This document shows, in pieces, positions 16,330-27,200 of a stretch of 64,000 nt of DNA. The stretch's first letter is position 1; the number at the start of each line of letters is the position of its first letter. A model generated the notes under the pieces. That model was not told where the DNA came from, did no database searches, and was given only the letters and a program-made list of their open reading frames with translations. Source of the stretch: a virus. Made by a program: the position numbers and the translations under genes. The stretch spans positions 31,790 to 95,789 of the IMG/VR virus record IMGVR_UViG_3300045135_002242. The stretch is one strand, 5' to 3'.

Positions 16330-16674
16330 ATGGACCCAATTAAAGGAATTATCCAGTTTAATAAGGATCGTAATCTTACCAAGTTTGACCCTGTTGCAGA
16401 GTATGCTATGCTGGAAGAGGAGCTCTTAGAGTTCTATGCAGCGTACTCTGCACAAGATACCTATGAAATGGTAGATGCCCTCTGTGACCTCATTGTGATC
16501 GCTACAGGGGGCATCCATAAACTAGGGTATGATCCTACAGAAGCTCTGTCTGAAACAGTAAAAGAGATTACTAGCAGGCAAGGCAGCTTAAACCCCGACA
16601 CAGGTAAGTGGGAGAAAGATCGTAATCAAGATCCCAAAACTCTGTATAAAGCCCATTATTGTCCTTTGAGGTAG
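16330..16674 (+). CDS. MazG-like all-alpha NTP pyrophosphohydrolase
   Basis: A 114-residue helical protein with the metal-binding signature EEELLEF followed by EMVDALCDLIV (E-x-x-E then E-x-x-D), as in MazG/HisE-type enzymes that hydrolyse nucleoside triphosphates or ppGpp-like molecules. Such genes are frequent in marine phages and sit beside nucleotide metabolism genes. ATG at 16330 follows the previous stop by 1 base. The substrate is unknown. Confidence 0.8.
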   Translation: MDPIKGIIQFNKDRNLTKFDPVAEYAMLEEELLEFYAAYSAQDTYEMVDALCDLIVIATGGIHKLGYDPTEALSETVKEITSRQGSLNPDTGKWEKDRNQDPKTLYKAHYCPLR

Positions 16675-16676
16675 TT

Positions 16677-16955
16677 ATGGAATTTTTGGTATTAGGCCTT
16701 GTAGTAGCTGTAAACTTTATTATTATAAAGATGAAGTTAGACCGTAAACGTTGGGAAGATGCTGTTTTTGATCTTCTTACTATGCTTACGGTTATGGCTC
16801 TTTTTAGCGGGTCATATGCGGGCCTTATTGTCGGATCCGTAGCGTCACTATTTATTAGTCTTTACTTTTTTGCGAGCCCCCCTAAGTTTTTTAGCGGTAA
16901 AGAGGGGCTCTTACATACCTTTATTAAACGAGCTAAAAGGTCTGATAAGCTATGA
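16677..16955 (+). CDS. Small membrane protein
   Basis: A 92-residue protein starting at ATG 16677 after a GAGG site; an in-frame TTG at 16659 is a weaker option. Two to three hydrophobic segments (residues 2-18, 34-52 and 55-68) and a basic C-terminal tail indicate an inner-membrane protein. Its stop overlaps the next gene's ATG (ATGA). Possibly lysis- or superinfection-related, from position and type only. Confidence 0.7.
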   Translation: MEFLVLGLVVAVNFIIIKMKLDRKRWEDAVFDLLTMLTVMALFSGSYAGLIVGSVASLFISLYFFASPPKFFSGKEGLLHTFIKRAKRSDKL

Positions 16956-17122
16956 TTGCTAACTTACTTCAATCTATTGGTATAGTATTTACATTATTAA
17001 TTATTGCATTTGTTGTAGTGATTTCTATGTATTTATCTTACATCATAGGAGTAAGCATAGTAATTATAGCTTTAATATTTATTACTTATCATATTACCTC
17101 TGCACTTAAAAAGAATAAGTAG
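16952..17122 (+). CDS. 56-residue double-span membrane protein
   Basis: ATG at 16952 overlaps the preceding TGA, ending with TAG at 17120-17122. Almost the whole protein is hydrophobic: one span at residues 8-27, a short turn, a second at 29-48, then a basic KKNK tail. This is the shape of a small holin-like or membrane-regulating peptide. It is the last gene of the rightward operon and its end overlaps the end of the opposing 1390-residue gene by 17 bases. Confidence 0.65.
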   Translation: MIANLLQSIGIVFTLLIIAFVVVISMYLSYIIGVSIVIIALIFITYHITSALKKNK

Positions 17123-20100
17123 ACTCTTTTAGCAGCGCTGGTGTAATAAAGTTCATAAAGTTTTCTGCTGGGCTGTATATTGGAAATACATTTCCTGGCC
17201 CCAGAGAATCTCCATACCAGTCTTTTACTAGGAAAGATTGTTCATGGATACTAGGAAAACCTCCCAAGAAGCCAAACGCAGCAGCGCCAAAAGCGGCTTT
17301 GAGGGGGGCCCTACTACCGCTCTTTATAATAATTCTTTGAATACGCTTAACATATTTTGTGAACATCAAAATACCTACCCGGTTTAGGTACTCTTCTATT
17401 CTGCTGGACGGCTTTGCATAGTTAATAAAATCCTCAACTAGTTCGTACTCTCGTTGTGTTTTAGCCTCCTCAAGAAACTGCTTTCGCTCTGTTCCGGTTA
17501 GGCGTTGTTTAGGCTTATAGTCTTTGCGTTGTTTTTCCAACCACCAAGCCGGTAGCATACGGTGACCATCAGCCTGTTTCTGAGTAATTTTTTTCTCTAA
17601 TTGATTTTGCACATCCCTTGCCATTAAATCATTAGTTTCTAGAAACTCATTTGCAACTCTATAAAACATGGTACGTCTGGTAATAAACAAAATGTCTAAA
17701 CCATCACGTACAAGCTCAGGAGCTTTTTGCAGCTGCTCATCAATAGCACTGGTAATACGGTTAGTATCACGAGCACCCTCATTAGTAACGTCTTCTACGT
17801 TTTGGTCAAGACCCAGTTGAACTAGTTCGTCAATGGGGCTATCTTTCATTCTACGTTTCGTAGCGCCCAGCTCCCCCTGGACCTTAACTAATTCCTGCTC
17901 TACCGCGCTTCTACGCTGGGCCGATAGTACGTCTCTACGCTTAGCCGCATTCAATTCCCTTTCTCTATTTTCCAGTTCCTGTACTCTTTTAACATCTTTG
18001 TCATAAGCCTTAATGTTACGGTAACTTTCTACGTACATTTTTATAACTGTGATTGGGTCATACCCTCTCATTGCGGCGTACACAAGATTAGCAAAAATAT
18101 TACTTAACAAGATAGTTGGCATTTTCAAAAGAATGTTAGTTTTAACAATCTTAATCATTTCCACCCACATCATTTCTGCAAATTTGATAACTTTCATCAA
18201 TACAGGTGGAGTGATTTTTGCCAAGCCAGGGAAATTTGCAATACTGATATGGCTGTAGCCAAAGAATAAGTGGTGCAAGTCTGCTCTTACAGCTAAAGTC
18301 TCATCTGCCCTATTTTGAATAAACTGTTGAAACTCTCTTGGCAGCATGTAGTACAGTTTACGCATTTCTGGGTCAGGAGCTTTAGGCCCAATAATTGTGT
18401 AATCAGTTATCCCATCCTTACCTTTCGATCCTGCATTCCAGTTTTCGTACATATCTTTTTTTAAGATATCTAGTGCTCTGTTGTTGTGCTGAGCACTCAT
18501 ATCCTTATCAAGGAGTGTACCAAAAGATCTAGCCATTACTTCAGATATTCTAGTATCTTGTTTTAACAACTCTTTTTTGGTAGCTTTATCCATCATGTAA
18601 CGGTAATCTACTACTTTCCCGTCTTCATTAATGACAGGCACAACACCAAATACTGTGTCAGTAAAATCGTATTCACCTTCTTCCATTTTCTTTGCACGAG
18701 CCGTAGCTTCTCTTTGGATATTAGCGATATCTCTTTTAGCTCTTTCCTGAATAATTCTACTACCAATATTTCCTGCGTCTTTGTAAGACAAATCAGTAAC
18801 AGTCGTACCTTTAGATTTAATCTGGTTCAGACGTACACCGCCACGTAAACGATCTGGTCTACTAGCTGTGTCAGTAACGTACAGCGCCATAGGTTTGTTT
18901 CTTGAGTCACCTGCCCTAGGAGCTAGCTTAGCCCTAAACACAAAGCCTTGAGCTTCCATAACTGCTCTCTCTTCAAGAGGAGCTACTTCCATCATAATAC
19001 TGTCATCAAAGACTTCACGAGTATAGCCTTTTATCTTGTTAGTCTTTTTACCCTTAAATACAGTCTCGTCAGAGTTTTTCTTAAACCCTTCTACTACATC
19101 AGCAACATGCTGAACACCTTTCCAATCCTTTTCCATAAGATCAGCAACCATCATACGCTGGTCTTTGTCAGTATTCTTAAGTGCAACTAATGTCGCTAGT
19201 TCGTCAATAGCTTTAACAACGTCAGCATTAGGTTTTTTACGATGAGAGCTGTGGATACCACGTGCAATATTAAACGCATTAAGGTTTTGCTCTGGCGTAC
19301 CTCTATGAGTAGCCATGTAAATACCTAAGCCTACTGCCTGGTTAGAGTGCCAGTTATAGTGTTCACCATCAATGTCTTTGAGAGCGCGTTTAGTGTCTTT
19401 AATAAAACGATCCAACGTCTCATCATCAACTAGGAGCTTACGTAGCGTAGCGTTATCATAGATAGTCTTACGAATATCCATATATTTTGCTACTGAATCT
19501 TTACCAAACAAAGCCGCTAAGTCTGTATCTGCAATTACTGCAGTCAGAGCTTCTTCATCTAGTTTAGTAACTTCTGTAGTTTCACCAAACTCGCTAAGAG
19601 TATTCTTACGAACTAGGTCAATCTGGTTGTTACGCAGTTTATCAATGTAACCTGACTGCAGTGCCAAGAACTCAACTACTTTTTGTGTGCTGTCTGTAGC
19701 AAACATACCACCAATAATTTCACGCAACGCACTATCAGGTTTCATACCCCACGCAGTAGCAACCCCACCCATAGCTCTAGTGTATGCTGGGTTAACAATA
19801 GACAACCCAATAAACTTAGCCACCCATGTAACTTTACCGTATAAAGTATCTGGAATAGGTTCTAGCTGTTTACTTACAGCATCGCCTAAAATCTTATTTT
19901 TACCTTTATCTAAAGCTCTAGCAGCCTTATCCTCTAGGCCGTTAACTACGTCAAATACAGCTGTTAAGAAGTTACCTTTTTCTGACAGGTCACGATTAGC
20001 TTTAGTATTAATTTCTCCTAACCTGAAAGCTAGGTTGACTAAAGCGTCATGTACATTGTCGTGTTTTTGTTTTAGCGTAAAACCTTTTAGAATCTCTAAT

Positions 20101-21278
20101 ACTGTGCTAAAGAAATCGTTAATTCTTTCTAGTATACGACGGGTATCTTTGCCTTCTTTAATCTTTACGTATTTAAGAGCATTAGCTACTTCTGGTACTG
20201 CTAGTGCTTTAGCAATAAACTCGTAGTCTGCGTTTTTACCTGTAAAAATGTAGTTATATAACCACTTTGCCTGGGCTTCTTCAGCTACCTTATCGATAGA
20301 CTCCTTAGGCATAAAATTTTTCCAAGTAACTTGTTTACGCGCAGTCTCAATAAAATTTGATAATTGGCGTTTAAGTTTAATGGCTTCAGGTACGTTAGAA
20401 TGCATAGCGGACGCAGTCATGGAGTGAATAACTTCTTCCATGTATATAGATGCTTCTGACTGTTGGTTGCCTTTAGCACGGGGGGCGCTGTTAACAGCCA
20501 TATCAATACGTCTAGCTCTAGCAACACCTTCAGAACGATCTGCATCCTCCTTAACGTATAGCTCTAGAGAGCTAAAGAACTCTGGGGACATACGGTCAAT
20601 TAGGTCTAAGTAAACGTCTAGCTCTTCTTGGCTAGCTTTCTTACCACCTAGCAAGTGCAGTTTCTTAAGCATATTCTTCATATGCTCTTGGCTGCCGTGT
20701 ATGTAGTCTTTATTACGGTATTCTTCTTTCAGCTTCAGCTTTGTGTCACTACTGCCAAACACCACTTCAAGCTGTTTTGCCTGCTCTTGGTTATAGTTGT
20801 AATTATCTAGAAACTTACGCAACCCTGGTATATTAATGTAGGAACCAGGCTTTTTACCCTCAAGGCTTTTGCCATCTGAAGATAAAAGAAAAGTATAAGC
20901 TTCAGGTAACCCATCCCGTAAAAACTCAATACGAATACTGCCGTTGGCAACAAGTTTTGCGCCAAGTAAGGTGCCTTCTTTTACTTTTTTAGACGTACCA
21001 TAAGTAAACTTAAAGGTAGCGCCAAATACTTCTCTAAAAGTACTTTCTAGCAACTCTTGTTTAGCAGTATTCTGTTTTTTTACAGCCCCTTGGGCCTCAA
21101 TATAAGAAATGTTATTCTCTTCGGTAGCTTTCTTGAAAGCGTACAATTCCTCTAGAACTTCTTGAGCCTCAACTGTCTCAATCTCAGCTAAAGTTTTATC
21201 TTTAAGAATTTCTTCGTAGTGTTTGATAAAGTCTTCAACAAGGTTACCAAACATATTTAAACTAGTACAAGAAGACAT
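17106..21278 (-). CDS. Virion RNA polymerase C-terminal domain, as a separate 1390-residue protein
   Basis: The 1390-residue protein starts at ATG 21276-21278, overlapping the stop of the 2431-residue gene (TAATG), with AAAGG 5 bases upstream. N4 virion polymerase is one chain of about 3500 residues with a C-terminal domain of about 1400 after the catalytic core; this product has the matching length, place and strand. It is helix-rich (long coiled stretches near 1080-1130) with a hydrophobic stretch at about residue 1055 and an end PIYSPAENFMNFITPALL. No polymerase motif is present. In N4 this domain is tied to packaging of the enzyme in the head. Expected to be a virion protein injected with the DNA. 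Confidence 0.75.
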   Translation of the reverse strand: MSSCTSLNMFGNLVEDFIKHYEEILKDKTLAEIETVEAQEVLEELYAFKKATEENNISYIEAQGAVKKQNTAKQELLESTFREVFGATFKFTYGTSKKVKEGTLLGAKLVANGSIRIEFLRDGLPEAYTFLLSSDGKSLEGKKPGSYINIPGLRKFLDNYNYNQEQAKQLEVVFGSSDTKLKLKEEYRNKDYIHGSQEHMKNMLKKLHLLGGKKASQEELDVYLDLIDRMSPEFFSSLELYVKEDADRSEGVARARRIDMAVNSAPRAKGNQQSEASIYMEEVIHSMTASAMHSNVPEAIKLKRQLSNFIETARKQVTWKNFMPKESIDKVAEEAQAKWLYNYIFTGKNADYEFIAKALAVPEVANALKYVKIKEGKDTRRILERINDFFSTVLEILKGFTLKQKHDNVHDALVNLAFRLGEINTKANRDLSEKGNFLTAVFDVVNGLEDKAARALDKGKNKILGDAVSKQLEPIPDTLYGKVTWVAKFIGLSIVNPAYTRAMGGVATAWGMKPDSALREIIGGMFATDSTQKVVEFLALQSGYIDKLRNNQIDLVRKNTLSEFGETTEVTKLDEEALTAVIADTDLAALFGKDSVAKYMDIRKTIYDNATLRKLLVDDETLDRFIKDTKRALKDIDGEHYNWHSNQAVGLGIYMATHRGTPEQNLNAFNIARGIHSSHRKKPNADVVKAIDELATLVALKNTDKDQRMMVADLMEKDWKGVQHVADVVEGFKKNSDETVFKGKKTNKIKGYTREVFDDSIMMEVAPLEERAVMEAQGFVFRAKLAPRAGDSRNKPMALYVTDTASRPDRLRGGVRLNQIKSKGTTVTDLSYKDAGNIGSRIIQERAKRDIANIQREATARAKKMEEGEYDFTDTVFGVVPVINEDGKVVDYRYMMDKATKKELLKQDTRISEVMARSFGTLLDKDMSAQHNNRALDILKKDMYENWNAGSKGKDGITDYTIIGPKAPDPEMRKLYYMLPREFQQFIQNRADETLAVRADLHHLFFGYSHISIANFPGLAKITPPVLMKVIKFAEMMWVEMIKIVKTNILLKMPTILLSNIFANLVYAAMRGYDPITVIKMYVESYRNIKAYDKDVKRVQELENRERELNAAKRRDVLSAQRRSAVEQELVKVQGELGATKRRMKDSPIDELVQLGLDQNVEDVTNEGARDTNRITSAIDEQLQKAPELVRDGLDILFITRRTMFYRVANEFLETNDLMARDVQNQLEKKITQKQADGHRMLPAWWLEKQRKDYKPKQRLTGTERKQFLEEAKTQREYELVEDFINYAKPSSRIEEYLNRVGILMFTKYVKRIQRIIIKSGSRAPLKAAFGAAAFGFLGGFPSIHEQSFLVKDWYGDSLGPGNVFPIYSPAENFMNFITPALLKESTYSF

Positions 21279-24200
21279 TATTTACCTTTACATAAATTCT
21301 GAGTAAGATCTGTTAACTGAGGGTAAGTTACGCCGCTAACTTCCATTTCCTTATCAATATTATACCCTTTAGGTTCTAGTTTCTCAACTGGTTTGTGGTT
21401 AATCGTGCCAGCTTCAACCGAGTAAACGCCTTCTGCTGTGCCTGCCATATGCATGATTTTAGCGCCCTTATTAAGGTCACCGTAAAGCTCTTCACGTTTA
21501 GAAGCTACTTCATTAGCCAGCACAGCAAAGCTATTATAGTTACCAATTACAAAGTTCTTAAGAGAAACTTTAATAGGCTTACCCTCTTCATTTTTATCAT
21601 CAATTAAAATCTTACTATATTTGCTTTCACCTGTCGGGATCATATCAGCAAATCTACCGAGGGATTTACCAATTTCATAAATAAAACTATAGTTATTGTT
21701 AACCTCTAGTACTTGCTTATTATACTCTTTTTGCGCTTCTGCCATATGTACTAATGGAGGCATAATCGCATCATGAATTAAAGTAATACCTCGAATATTT
21801 GCTTGGGCCAACCCATTAATAGTTTGTGCCATAATAGCGCCATCAATATAGTGAATAGGTACTACAGAGCCTGCTGCTACTGCTGCAGTCATCTGTTTAA
21901 TCATATGACTAACACGAATATCTTTCTGCCCAAGCTTTTCCTGGAGAGCTTTAGAGAGGTTTGCACGAACGGGTTTACGACCGCCGTAAGAACCGTATGG
22001 AGAACTGGTTTGTACCGCATACACGCCTATGCCATCCCCTTCCATAAACTCTTGTTCCATGTTACTTAGTGGACCTTTAATCATTGGCCACTGCTGCTTC
22101 AGGTCTTCGTAAATCTTGTTTTCCATATCAATGGTGACAGGACCTTTCTTACGAGCTTCTTTCAGCTTCTCTTCAAAGGATACTGAAAACATTTCAAACA
22201 TAGCACGGAACGCAGAGTTTACTTTGTCTTGGGCATTTACAAAGGGCCCAAATTGCTCCATCAAAATCTTTTCAACTTTAGCGCCGTATGACCCTTCAAT
22301 CATCTGAGACAAATATCTATCCATAGAGTACTTAGCCCCAGGCACTCTTATCTGGTGCATAGGTTTATTACGAATAGTATCCTGCAACTCTTCCAAACTC
22401 ATTTTGTCATTAGCGTAAACTTTCATCAAGTTTAGGATAGGCTGGTCTTTTTCTTTAGTACTCTTCAAATCAACTTTAGCCATCTCTTTAGCTAAGCCTG
22501 TCATCATGTCACCAGTAAGAAGATTCTTACGAATAGACTTGATAGACGCAGAATAATTAAATGTCATAAATGGGTATTTGAACAAGTTACGCAACGCTTT
22601 ATCGACATTACCTGCAGTGTCTACTTTAGGTAACGCACCCAGCAAAGCTTCCCATAAGTTTTTATTATAAGGACTATCATTAATGATATTACCTTTTTGT
22701 TCTTTGGTTTCAGCTAATAAGTCTGCAAAAGATTCATCAATATTATCAGAAAACTTAACGTCTTTAGCTAGGGTTTGGTAACTATCTCGCACATTACCTG
22801 AGTCAAGAATATCATTCATACTCTTATCCGTGACAGCTTTTAAAACTTCATCAATATCAAACACCACACCAACTTTCTGCAGCCATTTTTCCCTGTCTGC
22901 AATAATCGGCATTTGCATATTCTTCAAACCAAAACCACTAGTTACTGCGTCAAATTCAGCAGTAATAGCGCTAGTAACTTTACCTTTAAGAGAACCTTCT
23001 ACAAACTTAAACGCCTGAAGTGCATGGCCTAGGTGCTCAATCTCAATACCTAGGGGCTTAAACTTCCCAGTTTTTAGTAGTGCTCGCCTAGCCGCTTTAA
23101 TCCTGGCAGGAGTCTTAAGACGAGTAAGGATTTTCTCCGCAAACTTGTTAATTTTTGCTGTGTCTTTTTTGTCAGTAGCAAAACCAAAAGCTTGCGCTAA
23201 TGCAAAATTAACTTCCTTAGTGACATCTTTTCTGCCAACTTTAAACTTATTACCTTTACGAATATACGTAGCAATATGGGATGCAGGTTGTACTGCAAAA
23301 CGATGTAGGTGCTTATCGGTCTGTGGATTGATAGTGTTGCTATCTACAAAGAAACGACCGTTTTTAGAGAAAAAGTAGTTAAACCACATAGATATAGAGC
23401 TGCCCTTAGACTTAGTCAGCCATTCCATCTCTTCAAATGACTTTTCAATGCCTCGGTTGATAGACTCTTGCACTTCTTTTTCCTCAAAAGAAAGTTCTTC
23501 GTATTCCGAGCTACCAATCTCTATGTACCCTAGACGTATCTTAATCAACTCTTTATTGTCAATCATTTCACGCATTAAATCTAAATCTGCAGTCCACTCA
23601 GTATCCATCGCTTCTTTGATAGCGTCTTGAGAAGGGCCTGGAATATTAAGACCTAGGCGCTCTTTACGAATCTTAGCAACCGCTTTGTTTTTAACCTTAT
23701 CTTTTGGAGGATGAAAACTAGGTTCTTTACGATTAACATCGATGTCAGGAATTACTTCCGCAATTTCTTTAGCGGCTGCAGCAATTTTAGTAAGACGTTG
23801 TTCAGTTTTTTCCTTAGCTTGAATAAAGATAACTTTGGCACCAGCGCCTCTATCTAAACCTTTACCCGTTTTTTTGAGCACTGTCTTTGCAAACTCTGCA
23901 GCGGTTAACGAGTTATCAAGTTCAAGCAATCCATCAGCTACGCCCATAAGCAGCGCAGTCTGGCCAAGATCCGCAACTAATGCATCATAGGATTGGGCAT
24001 CAGATTCACTATCTGATTTACGTGCCAAGCCCAACATGCTAGCAACGTCTTTACCAATGCTATTGGCAATAGTTTTATATAACAGCCCTTTATCACTAAG
24101 CATTTCTACTGCTTCACGACTAATCTGAGTTTCATCAATACCAAGAATCTCAGCAAGATCCGCTTTAGTTTTCTTGCCTTTTTTGAGTAGATAGCCACTG

Positions 24201-27200
24201 TTTTTGATAAAGTTGTTAAGCCCAAGTTGAGCCGCAATAGCAACGTTTTCGTTAACCTTCATGTCTTGGTCAAAAATCAAACTGGACGCTGGGCTATTTG
24301 TAAATGACAAAATACTATTTTTAGTACCGTTAAAATCTAGGTTTGGCTTATCAATAGCAGCCTCAAGAAGCTTAACTGCCTGATTAACCATACTGTTAAA
24401 CTTTACCCCTTGTTTGCCAGCAATACGCATCTCTTTAGCAGGTAAGGTATTAAATGGTGTAGCCTTATTTACTGTTACATAGTTATTAGGATCAAGATCA
24501 AGTACTTGGTAGGATACTTTTACGTTACCATTTTCGTCTTTTGGTAAGTTATAAAGGTTAGTTGTAGGCCTAACAAAATCACCGGTCTTTTCATTAAAAT
24601 AGGTGTAAGCTTTCTTTTTATCTTTACCAATAGCATTATACAGCATATCTTTAGCAATCTGCATAGGCTTGATTCCCAAGGCTTTAGCTGTTTCTTTTAA
24701 CCATTGATTAAAGTCTAGTTCACCACGCTTAGCCTCTTCCTGAGCGCTTTTCCAATCAACTAGGAAATCTTCCCCGTCCATCAATTCTTTAATCTTAGTT
24801 TCTACTTGCTTAGTGCCTTCAATTGCCGCAGCCATGGTTATTTTACCGGCTTTAGCTCTTTCTATTACACTACCCATTGCTTCGCTAAGATCTAAGGATT
24901 CTAGCCCATGTTCTAAAGCAACTTCCAGCAGCTCTTCGTAAACCTCATTAGACTGTTTTGCAGTTTGTGATTTATAGTAATCCCGCATTGCACTAACACC
25001 TTTAGGGAATAAGGCTTTAGCTTCTTCAACAGTCTTATTATATCTATCTGCCTGAGCCTCAGTAACTTCCCCTGCTTCTAGCGCAGATACTATTGTGTCA
25101 CTACTAATAGAGGCTTCTAACTCCATAGCTTTAAGCACACGACGACGTAAACGTACCTTTGCTATTTCAGCTTTCTTAGCTTTAGCTTGTTTGCTTCGAA
25201 TAGGTTCGGCTTTTGCTTTAGGTAAGTACTTAGTGACACCATCTTCTTTAACTTTCTTAAAGTGGTAGTTAGAAAGTAAACGGTGTAAGTAATTATTTTT
25301 ACGAGAACCTGCATCAACAACAATAGTAGCACCGGCTTTGTAGGCTTTTTCAAGTTCTTTACGAACCTTGGAATCTTTACTAAAAGATTTAGCGTTAGTA
25401 TTAATAACTACCACATCATTTTCAGTATACTCACCCGTATTAATCTTAGAGCCATTATCCTGAGCATAGTCACCTTTACTGCCCCACTGAGGACTTGGTG
25501 ATTCTCCTATAATAGCCTTTGTAACACCAACTTTTTCGTAGAATTTGCGGTCTGCGTCACGACTATTTTGTTTGCTTGGGTTAGGACGTACAGTAATACC
25601 TGCAAGAGAACTAGGGTTATCTTTTCCTAAAATTGCGTCTACTTGTTTACCATAGAGCTCTTTGGTACGTGTCAGGTAGTCAATGTTATCTTGAATAGTA
25701 TCGCTTAACGCTTGAGAAGACGGATGTACACTATACACACCATCATTAACAGATACAGATACAAAGTTGTCTTTATAACCAGGAATACGGTAAGTTTTTT
25801 TAGGTTTGACAAAAATAGTTTTACCAGCAGCGGTCTGCTCATTGTAGTTATTTACATCCGCTTTTACCTGATTTAGTACAGAATCGTAGGCTTCTTTACG
25901 AGTTTCCTGAGAAACTAAGAAACGATCCACCTTGTCCACTAACCTAGCGACTGCTTTACGGCTAGGGTTAGGGGTGTTAACAAGAGTGCGGAGCTGATTG
26001 CGATAAGAGCTAGCGCTACGCTCACCAGTGCCCAAGGCCTCTTCGTGTACTGTGTAGGCATCTTTACCTTTAATACGTGCTTTACGGATTGTCTCAAAAC
26101 GTAGCGCAGGAACTTCATTAGCTTCCATGTAGGCTTTAACAGCCTTTTCTTCCTCAGCAGTAATATCTAGTTGCCCGTCTTTAACATCCATAGTGTTAAC
26201 AAACTCAGTAACTACGTCTTCAGGAGTAAAGCCTGACCCAAGAGTAGGTTGGTCTTCATCAGTTAAAAAGTTACGGAAAATTTCACGTTTAGATTTACGG
26301 AGCAGCTTAAGAGCTTCTTCGTCAGTATCTTTAGCATTCTCCTGTCCCCTACGAGACTCGAGAACTGCTTCTGCTTTTTCGATTTCATCGTAAGCAGCGC
26401 GATATCCTGTAGAATCTTTTTTCAGCTCTTCAACTAGGTTAGGTGTCGGTACTACGGATTCATCCGCATCTGCAAACATGGTAGCTGCAGCTTCTGTATC
26501 ACTAAACATAGAACTGTATTTAGCAACAGTTTTGTCCGCAAAAGTATCAGCAGCTTCACGTCTAGCTGTAATCTCTTCCTCAGATGGCTCTTCTTCAGCT
26601 ACCTGAGTGTCATATACAGAAGGTTCTGGTGCAGTAGCAGATTCAGACTTTTTAATTTTTTCCCCAAGTGCTCCGCCTGCTTTGCTAATCCCACCCACAA
26701 CTTCTGCTGTAGCAGGTAGTACTGCACCAATAGCCTCAAACTGTGGGGCACCTCCGGCACCTGCTAGCGCTGCTATACCAGCTTCTGTAGTATTACGCTC
26801 GTCCTGCAAAAAAGCCGTAAATTCTTCCACATCGCTAAACTTCTCTGACCCGTACCTAGAGTTGAACAACTCCATCATAGTTTGCGAGTATTCTTGTGCT
26901 GCCTCTTTACCCATATTTATTGCCGTAGCAGCACTACCTGCAGCCATTGCTTTAGCTACTTGAGCGAACTCACGGTTGGTCATTGCTTTTACTGCAGGAA
27001 TTGCAGATGCAATCATCCCAGGATTTTTAATAATACTAAAATCAACCAGTTTATCTAGGTTCTGGTTTACCATTTGAACAGCAAAACGCCCAGCAAACCA
27101 CTTAGCCTTCTCAGCACCCTCTAGCTCTACACCATTGTTGTTTTTAACAAATTCATTATATTGACTATTCACCTGCCCCATAGCAGAAACCATAAAACCA

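Noticed and set aside
19687-20226. Open frame of 179 codons on the plus strand inside the 1390-residue gene
   Set aside because: Shadow of the long minus-strand gene; low-complexity Ser/Leu/Ala product and no ribosome site or promoter.
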